From positions 1 through 64,000 of the forward strand of contig CAXTAO010000002.1 in NCBI GenBank assembly GCA_964242625.1: 64,000 nucleotides of DNA, given 5' to 3'. Of this stretch, positions 33,055 to 40,629 are shown one piece after another (within the stretch, counting starts at the first letter, position 1; each line of letters opens with the position of its first letter). A program made the position numbers and the translations under genes. Under the pieces are notes generated by a model. It was not told the DNA's origin. It was given only the letters and a program-made list of their open reading frames with translations, and did not search any database. The stretch is from JASLDZ01 sp964242625 (GTDB lineage Bacteria > Pseudomonadota > Alphaproteobacteria > Caulobacterales > Caulobacteraceae).

Positions 33055-33648
33055 ATGACCAAATCCATCTCCGCCTTGGCGCTCGCTGTGGCCTTGGGCT
33101 TCGCCTCTGTCGCCTCCGCCCAGCCGTCGGGCGGCCCTGACGCCAAGGGCAACGCGCCCCTGAAGCATGCTCACACCGTCAACGATGGGGCGCCCAAGCA
33201 CGGCGCCAACTCGTTCACCGAGGCGCAGGCGCGCCGTCACATCGAGAAGGCGGGCTTCACCGGCGTCAGCGGCCTGATGAAGGGCGACGACGGCGTGTGG
33301 CGCGGCCAGGCCATGCGCGACGGCGGCCCCGTCGCCGTTGCCATGGACTTCAAGGGCAACGTGACGACGGAGGGCGGCGGTCCGCCGATGGCCGGTCCCG
33401 CGGGTCCTCCGGCCGCCATGGCGGCCCCGGCGGGCCCGGGGATGGGCGCGGCTCCCGCTCCGATGGCGGGCGACATGGCTGCGCGCGACACCGCGTCGAC
33501 AACGACCACGCACCATCGCCGTCACCACCACCATCGCCGCCACCACGCGAGCTGCGCGCATCCCTCGCCCAACGGCGCGGCGTGCAGCGGCGTGGACAAG
33601 AACGGCAACGGCATCTCCGACCGGGAAGACCGCGCGACCGGTCACTGA
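33055..33648 (+). CDS. Secreted His-rich protein with PepSY-like and EF-hand-like segments
   Basis: 197 residues. Signal peptide SISALALAVALGFASVASA (cleavage near 22). Residues about 49-105 (SFTEAQARRHIEKAGFTGVSGLMKGDDGVWRGQAMRDGGPVAVAMDFKGNVTTE) resemble a PepSY-type fold. A Pro/Ala/Met-rich linker leads to a His/Arg cluster (HHRRHHHHRRHH, about 157-168), two Cys, and a calcium-loop-like DKNGNGISDRED near the end. AAGGA precedes the ATG at 33055. A periplasmic metal- or calcium-binding role is inferred. Starts 29 nt after the stress protein gene. Confidence 0.7.
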   Translation: MTKSISALALAVALGFASVASAQPSGGPDAKGNAPLKHAHTVNDGAPKHGANSFTEAQARRHIEKAGFTGVSGLMKGDDGVWRGQAMRDGGPVAVAMDFKGNVTTEGGGPPMAGPAGPPAAMAAPAGPGMGAAPAPMAGDMAARDTASTTTTHHRRHHHHRRHHASCAHPSPNGAACSGVDKNGNGISDREDRATGH

Positions 33649-33707
33649 GGTCGGCGTGGGAGGCCGGCCATCGCGCTAGCGTCCCCGCGCGGCGGGCTAG
33701 GTGAGAC

Positions 33708-33735
33708 GGGCGCGTCGCCCTAGGGTGGCGCGCCC
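33708..33735. promoter_or_regulatory. Inverted repeat upstream of glpK
   Basis: GGGCGCG (33708-33714) pairs with CGCGCCC (33729-33735), with an inner palindrome CCCTAGGG. Twenty-seven nt before the glpK start. Could terminate the upstream unit or bind a regulator. Confidence 0.35.
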
Positions 33736-33762
33736 CGATCGTTTGGCAGCTTGGCGACCGTC

Positions 33763-35235
33763 GTGACCGCGCCCTTGATCCTCGCCCTCGATCAGGGGAC
33801 GACTTCCTCTCGCGCCCTCGTGTTCGATGAGGCGGGTGCGGTGGTGGCCTCCGCCCAGCGCGAGTTCCCGCAGCTCTACCCGCGCGAAGGGTGGGTCGAG
33901 CACGATCCCGAGGCCATCTGGGACAGCGTGGTCGCCGTCGGACGCGAGGCCCTGGCCGCGGCCGAGGCGCGCGGCGGACGCGTGGCTGCGATCGGCGTGG
34001 CCAACCAGCGCGAGACCACGCTCGTGTGGGAACGCGCGACCGGACGGCCGATCCACAACGCCATCGTCTGGCAGGACCGTCGCACCGCCGACCGTTGCCG
34101 CGCTCTGGAGACGGCCGGCGCGCTCCCGCACGTGCGGGAGACGACGGGGCTGGTGCTCGACCCCTACTTCTCGGCCACCAAGGCGGCCTGGCTGCTCGAC
34201 GCCGTAGACGGCGCGCGGGTGCGGGCCGGGCGCGGCGAGCTCGCCTTCGGCACGGTCGACAGCTTCGTCGTCTGGCGGCTGACCGGCGGGCGCGTCCACG
34301 CCACCGACGCCACCAACGCCAGCCGCACCTCGCTCTACGACCTGCGCCACGGCGACTGGTGCGACGAGCTGTGCCGGGTGTTCGACGTTCCGCGCGCTCT
34401 CCTGCCGCCCGTGGGCGACAGCGCGGCGGATTTCGGATCGACCGAGCCCGGCCTGTTCGGGCGGCCGCTGCCGATCCTGGGCGTGATCGGCGACCAGCAG
34501 GCCGCAGCGCTCGGCCACGGCGCGCTCGCGCCCGGCTGCGCCAAGTGCACCTACGGCACGGGCGGCTTCCTCCTGGCCAGCACGGGCGAGACACCCGTCG
34601 CGTCCGCGCACCGCCTCCTCACCACCGTCGCCGTGCAGCTGGGCGGTCGACGGCGGTACGCGCTTGAGGGCTCGATCTTCTCGGCGGGGGCGGCTGTGCA
34701 GTGGCTCCGCGACGGGCTGGGCGTCATCGCCACGGCGGGCGGGTCGGAGGCGCTCGCCGCCGCCCTCCCCGACAGCGGCGGGGTGCACCTCGTGCCCGCC
34801 TTCACGGGGCTGGGCGCGCCCTGGTGGGACGCCGAGGCGCGGGGCGCGATCCTCGGCCTGACCCGCGCGACCACCGCCGCCCACCTCGCGCGCGCGGCGC
34901 TGGAGTCGGTCGCCTTCCAGACCGTCGACCTCCTCTCGGCCATGGCGCAGGACGGTGCGCCGGTGACGACCTTGCGGGTCGACGGCGGGTTCGCCGCCAA
35001 CGGCTGGGCCATGCAGGCCTTGGCCGACCTGTCGGGCCTCCCGGTCGAGCGCCCCGCCTCTTTGGAGGTGACGGCCTGGGGCGCCGCGCTCCTGGCCGGC
35101 CGCCGCGCCGGCGTCTACGGCGACCTCGGCCCCGAGCTGGGCGCGGGCGACCGTTTCACGCCGAGCCTGGCCGCCGATGCGCGCGAGCGGCGCCTCGCGG
35201 GCTGGCGGCGCGCGGTGGAGCGCACGCTCGCCTGA
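33763..35235 (+). CDS. glpK: Glycerol kinase
   Basis: Phosphorylates glycerol with ATP. 490 residues, FGGY family. ATP/substrate motifs: LILALDQGTTSSRALVFDEAG (about residues 5-25), WVEHDPEAIWDSV, GVANQRETTLVWERATGRPIHNAIVWQDRRT, IGDQQAAALGHG, CTYGTGGFLL, and LRVDGGFAANGWAMQALADLSGLPVERP. GTG at 33763 is preferred; TTG four codons earlier is an alternative. No glpF, glpD or glpR beside it. The peptidase gene converges 15 nt after the stop. Confidence 0.95.
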   Translation: MTAPLILALDQGTTSSRALVFDEAGAVVASAQREFPQLYPREGWVEHDPEAIWDSVVAVGREALAAAEARGGRVAAIGVANQRETTLVWERATGRPIHNAIVWQDRRTADRCRALETAGALPHVRETTGLVLDPYFSATKAAWLLDAVDGARVRAGRGELAFGTVDSFVVWRLTGGRVHATDATNASRTSLYDLRHGDWCDELCRVFDVPRALLPPVGDSAADFGSTEPGLFGRPLPILGVIGDQQAAALGHGALAPGCAKCTYGTGGFLLASTGETPVASAHRLLTTVAVQLGGRRRYALEGSIFSAGAAVQWLRDGLGVIATAGGSEALAAALPDSGGVHLVPAFTGLGAPWWDAEARGAILGLTRATTAAHLARAALESVAFQTVDLLSAMAQDGAPVTTLRVDGGFAANGWAMQALADLSGLPVERPASLEVTAWGAALLAGRRAGVYGDLGPELGAGDRFTPSLAADARERRLAGWRRAVERTLA

Positions 35236-35250
35236 AGCCGCGCGCGCCGC

Positions 35251-36489
35251 TCAGATGGGCGCGTCCAACGAGGTGGCGAGCGGGGTGAAGAGCTTCGGCT
35301 CGGCGTCCGTCATCCGCCAGCAGTCCTCCAGCCGCACACCGAATTCGCCGGGGAGGTAGAGCCCGGGCTCGTCGGAGAAGCACATGCCGGGCTCGAGCGG
35401 CGTGGTGTCGCCATGGACGAGGTAGGCGGGCTCGTGCCCGTCGAGCCCGATGCCGTGACCCGTGCGGTGGGGCAGGCCGGGCAGGCGGTAGCCCGGCCCC
35501 CAGCCCTCCCGCGAGTAGAAGCCGCGCACCGCGTCGTCGACCGAGCCGGCGGTCGCGCCCGGGCGCGCCGCCGCCAGCGCCACCTCCTGCCCGCGCTTAA
35601 CGGTCTCCCACACCCGGCGCTGGCGCGCGGTCGGCGCGCCGTGCACCCAGGTGCGCGAGATGTCCGACTGGTAGCCGTGCACGGTGCAGCCGCAGTCCAT
35701 CAGCACGACGGAGCCCTCGCGCACCGCCTGGGGCTGGTGCGAGCCGTGGGGGTAGGCGCTGGTCTCGTTGAGCAGCACCAGCGAGAACTCGGGCGCGCCG
35801 CCCAGCGCGGTCGTGGTCCGGTCCATCAGGGCGGCGATGTCGGCGGAGGTCATTCCGGGCGCGACCGCCGCGTGCACCCGCCGCAGCGCGGCCAGGGTCA
35901 CGTCGTTGGCGAGCTGCATAAGGGCGAGCTCGGCGGGCAACTTGTGCAGCCGGCAGGCGCGCACCACGGGATCGCCGGACACGACCTCGACGCCCGCCGC
36001 GCGCCGCACGCCGTCCATCACGAAGAAACGCGTGGTCGCCTCGACGCCCAGCAGCCGGCCCGCGCCGCCGCGGTCGCGCAGGGCGCCGGCGAGCAGCGTG
36101 AACGGGCTGTCCGCCTCGTCCCACGTGCGCACCTCGCCCAGCGCCAGGGTCTCGCGGATGGAGGGGGCCTCGAAGGCGGGGCACACCACCACCGGCTCGC
36201 CGCGCGCGGGCAGGATGGCGGCGGTCGTGCGCTCCGACCGGCTCCAGCGTACGCCGGTGAAGTAGTCGAGGGTGGAGCCGCTCTCGACGAGGAGCCCGCC
36301 CCAGCCCAGCCGCGCCATCAGCCCCTGCGCCTTCTCGACGCGCGCGCGCCGCTCGGCGACGGTGATCGGCTTCGCGCCGGATGTGAGCGGGCGCAGCGCG
36401 TCGCCCACCGGGGCGGAGGCCGGGGCGGCCTGGGCCAAGGGGGCCGCGAGCGCGGCCCCTGCACCCAGGAGCGACCTTCGTGTCGTCAT
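35251..36489 (-). CDS. Tat-exported M24 metallopeptidase (aminopeptidase P/prolidase-like)
   Basis: 412 residues. An N-terminal twin-arginine signal TTRRSLLGAGAALAAPLAQA places it in the periplasm. A creatinase N-terminal domain follows (RVEKAQGLMARLGWGGLLVESGSTLDYFTGVRWSRSERT). The pita-bread domain carries the metal ligands: MDCGCTVHGYQSDISRTW (two Asp), HRTGHGIGLDGHE (His), FSDEPGLYLPGEFGVRLED (two Glu). It probably removes N-terminal X-Pro or dipeptides. Expressed behind the MFS transporter (40-nt gap), suggesting coupled peptide use or uptake. Confidence 0.9.
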   Translation of the reverse strand: MTTRRSLLGAGAALAAPLAQAAPASAPVGDALRPLTSGAKPITVAERRARVEKAQGLMARLGWGGLLVESGSTLDYFTGVRWSRSERTTAAILPARGEPVVVCPAFEAPSIRETLALGEVRTWDEADSPFTLLAGALRDRGGAGRLLGVEATTRFFVMDGVRRAAGVEVVSGDPVVRACRLHKLPAELALMQLANDVTLAALRRVHAAVAPGMTSADIAALMDRTTTALGGAPEFSLVLLNETSAYPHGSHQPQAVREGSVVLMDCGCTVHGYQSDISRTWVHGAPTARQRRVWETVKRGQEVALAAARPGATAGSVDDAVRGFYSREGWGPGYRLPGLPHRTGHGIGLDGHEPAYLVHGDTTPLEPGMCFSDEPGLYLPGEFGVRLEDCWRMTDAEPKLFTPLATSLDAPI

Positions 36490-36529
36490 GCCGTCGGCCT
36501 CCTTCGGCGTCGGCCGCGAGCCTAGCCGC

Positions 36530-37828
36530 TCAGCGCGGCGACGCGCCACCGCGTCGGCGCGCCCTCAGCGGCGCGGTCTCGGGCATGAAGAGCAGCACGG
36601 GCAGGGCGCAGACGCCGACGGCCGCGATCATCGCGCCGGGCGCGCCCGGCCAACCGGTGCGCTCGACGAGGCGCTGAGCGAGGTAGGGCGTCAGCCCGCC
36701 GAAGAGGGCGGTGGCGGTGGTGGCCCCGAGCGCCAGGCCGCTGAGGCGCCCTTCGCCCGGCAGGAGCTCGGCGGTGGTCACCGCGCCGACCGCGCTCACC
36801 CCGCCCGCCACGGCCGCCAGGAGGATGGCGCCCACGAGCCCCAGGGCGGGCGAGCCGCTGGCCATCAGCGCGAACAGCGTCACGGGCAGGACGGCGCTAA
36901 GCAACGCCAGGGTCACGAGCACGGGCCGTCGCCCCCACCGGTCGGACAGCGCGCCCGTCGCCGGCGTCACCGCGATCACCGCGACGGCCGCGACGAGCGA
37001 CAACGCGAGCGCGTGGCGCTCTTCCAGCCGCCCGGCGCCGTGCAGGAAGGCGGGCGCGTAGGTGATGCCCACGTAGTAGGTGATGGATCCGAGCGCCGAG
37101 ATGGCGAAGCCGCGCAGCACCCCCGCGCGCGCTGTGCTCCAGGCGTGCAGCAGCGGCCGGTCAGGGCGAACCCCCGCCTCGCGCTGGCGCTCGAATTCGG
37201 GCGACTCGCGCACGGTGGACCGCGCGACGCCGATGGCCGCCGCCAGCGCCGCCCCCACAGCGAAGGGCACGCGCCAGCCCCAGGCGGCCAGGGCGGCCGG
37301 GCTCAGCGCCCAGACCACCCCGGCCGACACGCCGACCGCCAGGAGGCCGCCCACCTCGCTCGCCGCCGCGGCCGACGAGGCCACGAGCCCCCGTCGCCCG
37401 GGCGAGGCGCTCTCCAGGAGGTAGGCGACGATCCCCGTGTACTCGCCGCCCACGGCCAGCCCGATCACGCAGCGGAGCGCGAGCAGGAGCCACCCCGCCG
37501 CCGGCCCGATCTGCTGGGCGGTCGGCAGGCAGGCGATGGCGAGCATGGCGGGGGCGGTGATCGCCACCGAGATCAGGAGCATGGGGCGCCGCCCCAGCCG
37601 GTCGCCGATCTGGGCGAAGATCACCGCCCCCAGCGGCCGCATCAGGTAGGCGAGCGCAAAGGCGCCCAGCGTCGCCGCGAGCGAGGCGGCGCCGCCGCCG
37701 AAGAAGACGCGGGAGAGCACCGTCGACAGGTAGAGGTAGACGGTGAAGTCGTACCATTCGACGATCGTGGAGATCGCGGCCACGGCCTGGGACGAGGTGG
37801 AGGGCGCCGCCCGGTCGGGTGTCGTCAC
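36530..37828 (-). CDS. MFS transporter, metabolite:H+ symporter (MHS) type
   Basis: 432 residues with 12 hydrophobic segments. MHS-family hallmarks: STIVEWYDFTVYLYLSTVLSRVFF at helix 1, FAQIGDRLGRRPMLLISV (A-like motif between helices 2 and 3), LRCVIGLAVGGEYTGIVAYLLESASPGRRG, and GALSDRWGRRPVLVTLALL for the second half. Resembles ProP/shikimate/citrate-type symporters. Substrate unknown. Leads an operon with the Tat peptidase and diverges from the GH3 gene across a LacI-type operator. Confidence 0.87.
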   Translation of the reverse strand: MTTPDRAAPSTSSQAVAAISTIVEWYDFTVYLYLSTVLSRVFFGGGAASLAATLGAFALAYLMRPLGAVIFAQIGDRLGRRPMLLISVAITAPAMLAIACLPTAQQIGPAAGWLLLALRCVIGLAVGGEYTGIVAYLLESASPGRRGLVASSAAAASEVGGLLAVGVSAGVVWALSPAALAAWGWRVPFAVGAALAAAIGVARSTVRESPEFERQREAGVRPDRPLLHAWSTARAGVLRGFAISALGSITYYVGITYAPAFLHGAGRLEERHALALSLVAAVAVIAVTPATGALSDRWGRRPVLVTLALLSAVLPVTLFALMASGSPALGLVGAILLAAVAGGVSAVGAVTTAELLPGEGRLSGLALGATTATALFGGLTPYLAQRLVERTGWPGAPGAMIAAVGVCALPVLLFMPETAPLRARRRGGASPR

Positions 37829-37925
37829 GCCTGGCCCGCCCTCGCCGGGCGTCGCGCCCCTGCCGCCGTCTTAGGCCCGCGCCGCGCATGACGTCGATCC
37901 CCGCCGTCCCGGGCTTTAAGGAGGC

Positions 37926-37939
37926 TGACATCGCTGTCA
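37926..37939. promoter_or_regulatory. LacI/GalR-type operator between MFS and GH3 genes
   Basis: TGACA-TCGC-TGTCA with the central CG typical of LacI-family sites. It lies 50 nt before the GH3 start and 98 nt before the MFS start, so one repressor could control both. No LacI-family gene in the window. Confidence 0.5.
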
Positions 37940-37988
37940 TGACTGTCGCCGCGGAGCCGCGAGAGCTCCGGCGGGCGGGAGGCGGGCT

Positions 37989-40529
37989 GTGAAGGCGATG
38001 ACGGGCCGGGTGACGGCCGCACTGTTGATGACCGGCGTTCTCGCGCCGACCGCCGTGCCCGCGCAGGTCCCGGCGCGCTTCACGCCTCCGCCGGCGGCGA
38101 CCGCGCACCCGGCGCTCTGGCCCGCGGCGAAGAGCCCCGTGCCGCGCGACCCGGCGATCGAGCGCCGCATCGACGCGCTGCTGGCGTCGATGTCCCTGGA
38201 GCAGAAGGTCGGCCAGACGCTGCAGCCCGAGATCCGCTCCATCACCCCCGACGAGGTGCGCCGTTACCACATCGGCTCCATCGAGAACGGCGGCGGTTCG
38301 CAGCCGGGCGGGAACAAGCACGCGACCTTGGCCGACTGGCTCCGGCTGATCGACGCCATGGCCGACGCCGCCTACGACCGCGACGGTCCCGGCCCGCACA
38401 TCCCGATGCTGTGGGCGACGGACGCGGTGCACGGCCACAACAACGTGCTGGGCGCGACGCTCTTCCCCCACAACATCGGCCTGGGCGCCATGCGCGACCC
38501 CGAGCTCGTGCGCCGCATCGGCGCGGCGACCGCGGAGGAGGTGCGCGCGGCGGGCATGGACTGGGCCTTCGCCCCGACCATCGCCGTGGCGCAGGACGAC
38601 CGCTGGGGCCGCACCTACGAGAGCTATTCGGAGGATCCGAAGGTCGTCGCGGCCTATGCCGGGGCGATGGTGCGCGGACTGCAGGGCGAGGGGGCGAACT
38701 TCCTCGACCGCGACCACGTGATCTCCACCGCCAAGCACTTCCTGGGCGACGGCGGCACGGCGGGCGGCCACGACCAAGGCGACACGCAGGTGAGCGAGGA
38801 GGTGCTGCGCGATGTGCACGCCGCCGGCTACGTCGCCGCGGTGGACGCGGGCGTGCAGTCGGTGATGGCCAGCTACTCCAACTGGAACGGCGTCAAGATG
38901 CACGCCAACGAGACGCTGATGACCGGGGTGCTGAAGAGTCGCTTCGGCTTTGACGGCATGATCTTCGGCGACTGGAACGCCCACGGGCAGATCCCGGGCT
39001 GCACCAAGGGCGACTGCCCTATCGCCTTCAACGCCGGGCTCGACATGTACAACGTGCCGCAGGACTGGCGCGCGCTGTACGACAACATGCTGCGCGAGGT
39101 GCGGTCCGGCGACATCCCCATGTCGCGGCTGGACGACGCGGTGCGCCGCATCCTGCGCGTGAAGCTGCGCGCCCACCTGTTCGACGAGCCGCGGCCGAGC
39201 GCGCGGCCCCACGCGGGCGACACCGCGCTCCTCGGCGCGCCCGCACACCGGGCGATCGCGCGGCAGGCGGCGGCCGAGTCGCTCGTGCTCCTGAAGAACA
39301 ACGGGCATGTGCTGCCGTTGAAGGGCTCGGGGCGGCTCCTCGTCGTGGGGGCCGCGGCCGACAGCGTGGCGCGCCAGGCGGGCGGGTGGACGCTCTCCTG
39401 GCAGGGCGACGACAACACGCCCGCCGACTTCCCCGGCGCCACCTCGATCTGGGCGGGGCTGCGCGACGCGGTGGCGGTGGCCGGCGGCCGTGCGACGCTC
39501 AGCGTCGACGGGAGCTTCACGGATAAGCCCGACGCCGCGTTGGTGGTGTTCGGCGAGACGCCCTACGCCGAGTTCCAGGGCGACCAGCCCGACGTGGCGC
39601 TGCACCCCGCCGCCGACGCCGAGCTCGCCGCCATGCGCCGGCTCCATGCGGCGGGCGTTCCGGTGGTGGCCGTGCTGCTCTCCGGCCGGCCCCTCTACCA
39701 GAACCCCGAGATCAATGCGGCCGACGCCTATGTCGCCGCCTTCCTGCCCGGGTCGGAGGGGGCGGGCGTGGCCGACGTCCTGGTGGGCGACGCCCGGGGC
39801 GCGCCGCGGCGCGACTTCCGCGGACGGCTCTCCTTCAGCTGGCCGCGCCGGCCCGACCAGACGCCGCTGAACCGTGGCCAGCCCGGCTACGACCCCCAGT
39901 TCGCCTTTGGCTATGGCCTCTCGTACCGCGACCGCACCGAGCTGCCCCGGCTGGAGGAGGCGCGCCTCACGGCCACCGCCGGCGTGCGCGGCCAGCTGCT
40001 GGCCGACGGCCGCGGGGTCAACGGCTGGACGCTCCAGCTCGGCGACGCCGCGACGCCCGCGCTCGCCGCGCCGGCTTCGCGCGCCGCCCTGCCCGACGGC
40101 GCGGCGACGCTGGAGGCGGTCGACCACCGGCGGCAGGAGGACGCGCGCCGGCTGCTCTGGCGCGGCGGGGCGCCTGCCTGGGCGGAACTGCGCGTGGCGA
40201 GCCCCGTCGACCTCCAGCGCGAGGCAAACGGCGACGTGGTGCTGGAGTTCGCGCTCCGGGTGGACGGCGCGCCCGCAGGGCCGGTCGAACTCGCGCTTGT
40301 CGGGCCCGGCGGGGCGAGAGGCGCGGCCGCGGTCGCGCCCCGGCTGCGCGCCGCCGCGCCGGGCGCCTGGACGCGCCTGCGGGTGCCGCTGGCCTGCTTC
40401 GGTCGCGCCGGGGGCGACCTCGCTCACGTGTCAGGCGTGCGTCTCACCACGGCGGGCGCGCTCGACCTGACCGTCGGCGACGTTCGCCTCGCGGGAACCG
40501 AGCCGGGAGACGCCTGTCCCGCGCCATGA
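37989..40529 (+). CDS. Exported glycoside hydrolase family 3 beta-glucosidase (exo-1,3/1,4-glucanase type)
   Basis: 846 residues. A signal peptide (ALLMTGVLAPTAVPAQ) leads to the GH3 N-terminal barrel: SMSLEQKVGQTLQPEI, GGGSQPGG, IPMLWATDAVHGHNNVLGATLFPHNIGLGA, AKHFLGDGGTAGGHDQG, and the nucleophile Asp in GFDGMIFGDWNAHGQ. The GH3 C-terminal domain (ESLVLLKNNGHVLPL) and a beta-sandwich C-terminal domain (ExoP type, after about residue 660) follow. Starts at GTG 37989 behind GGGAGG. Cleaves glucose from oligoglucosides in the periplasm. Under a LacI-type operator. Confidence 0.93.
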   Translation: MKAMTGRVTAALLMTGVLAPTAVPAQVPARFTPPPAATAHPALWPAAKSPVPRDPAIERRIDALLASMSLEQKVGQTLQPEIRSITPDEVRRYHIGSIENGGGSQPGGNKHATLADWLRLIDAMADAAYDRDGPGPHIPMLWATDAVHGHNNVLGATLFPHNIGLGAMRDPELVRRIGAATAEEVRAAGMDWAFAPTIAVAQDDRWGRTYESYSEDPKVVAAYAGAMVRGLQGEGANFLDRDHVISTAKHFLGDGGTAGGHDQGDTQVSEEVLRDVHAAGYVAAVDAGVQSVMASYSNWNGVKMHANETLMTGVLKSRFGFDGMIFGDWNAHGQIPGCTKGDCPIAFNAGLDMYNVPQDWRALYDNMLREVRSGDIPMSRLDDAVRRILRVKLRAHLFDEPRPSARPHAGDTALLGAPAHRAIARQAAAESLVLLKNNGHVLPLKGSGRLLVVGAAADSVARQAGGWTLSWQGDDNTPADFPGATSIWAGLRDAVAVAGGRATLSVDGSFTDKPDAALVVFGETPYAEFQGDQPDVALHPAADAELAAMRRLHAAGVPVVAVLLSGRPLYQNPEINAADAYVAAFLPGSEGAGVADVLVGDARGAPRRDFRGRLSFSWPRRPDQTPLNRGQPGYDPQFAFGYGLSYRDRTELPRLEEARLTATAGVRGQLLADGRGVNGWTLQLGDAATPALAAPASRAALPDGAATLEAVDHRRQEDARRLLWRGGAPAWAELRVASPVDLQREANGDVVLEFALRVDGAPAGPVELALVGPGGARGAAAVAPRLRAAAPGAWTRLRVPLACFGRAGGDLAHVSGVRLTTAGALDLTVGDVRLAGTEPGDACPAP

Positions 40530-40555
40530 GGCGCCGGGGCCACGCTGGCGCCCGA

Positions 40556-40575
40556 GCGATTGAGAACCGCTTGCA
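40556..40575 (+). promoter_or_regulatory. First copy of repeated box GCGATTGAGA-N5-TTGCA
   Basis: GCGATTGAGA, 5 nt, TTGCA, repeated identically at 40604-40623. The arms (TTGAGAA and TTGCAA, reading inward on opposite strands) resemble Fur-type half sites ahead of iron-uptake receptors. Regulator not in the window. Confidence 0.5.
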
Positions 40576-40603
40576 ACTCCGCGAGCGTCGCCGTACAGCG
40601 GTG

Positions 40604-40623
40604 GCGATTGAGAGTGAGTTGCA
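40604..40623 (+). promoter_or_regulatory. Second copy of repeated box GCGATTGAGA-N5-TTGCA
   Basis: Same 10-mer and 5-mer at the same spacing, 48 nt downstream of the first copy and 6 nt before the receptor start, so a bound protein would also cover the ribosome-binding site. Confidence 0.5.
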
Positions 40624-40629
40624 GGAGAC

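Noticed and set aside
36272..37891. 539-codon open frame on the plus strand
   Set aside because: Antisense to the MFS transporter, whose helices and A-motifs are clear.
37161..40427. 1088-codon open frame on the minus strand
   Set aside because: Opposes the GH3 gene and overlaps the MFS gene in another frame. No domain recognisable and strongly Arg/His/Gly biased.
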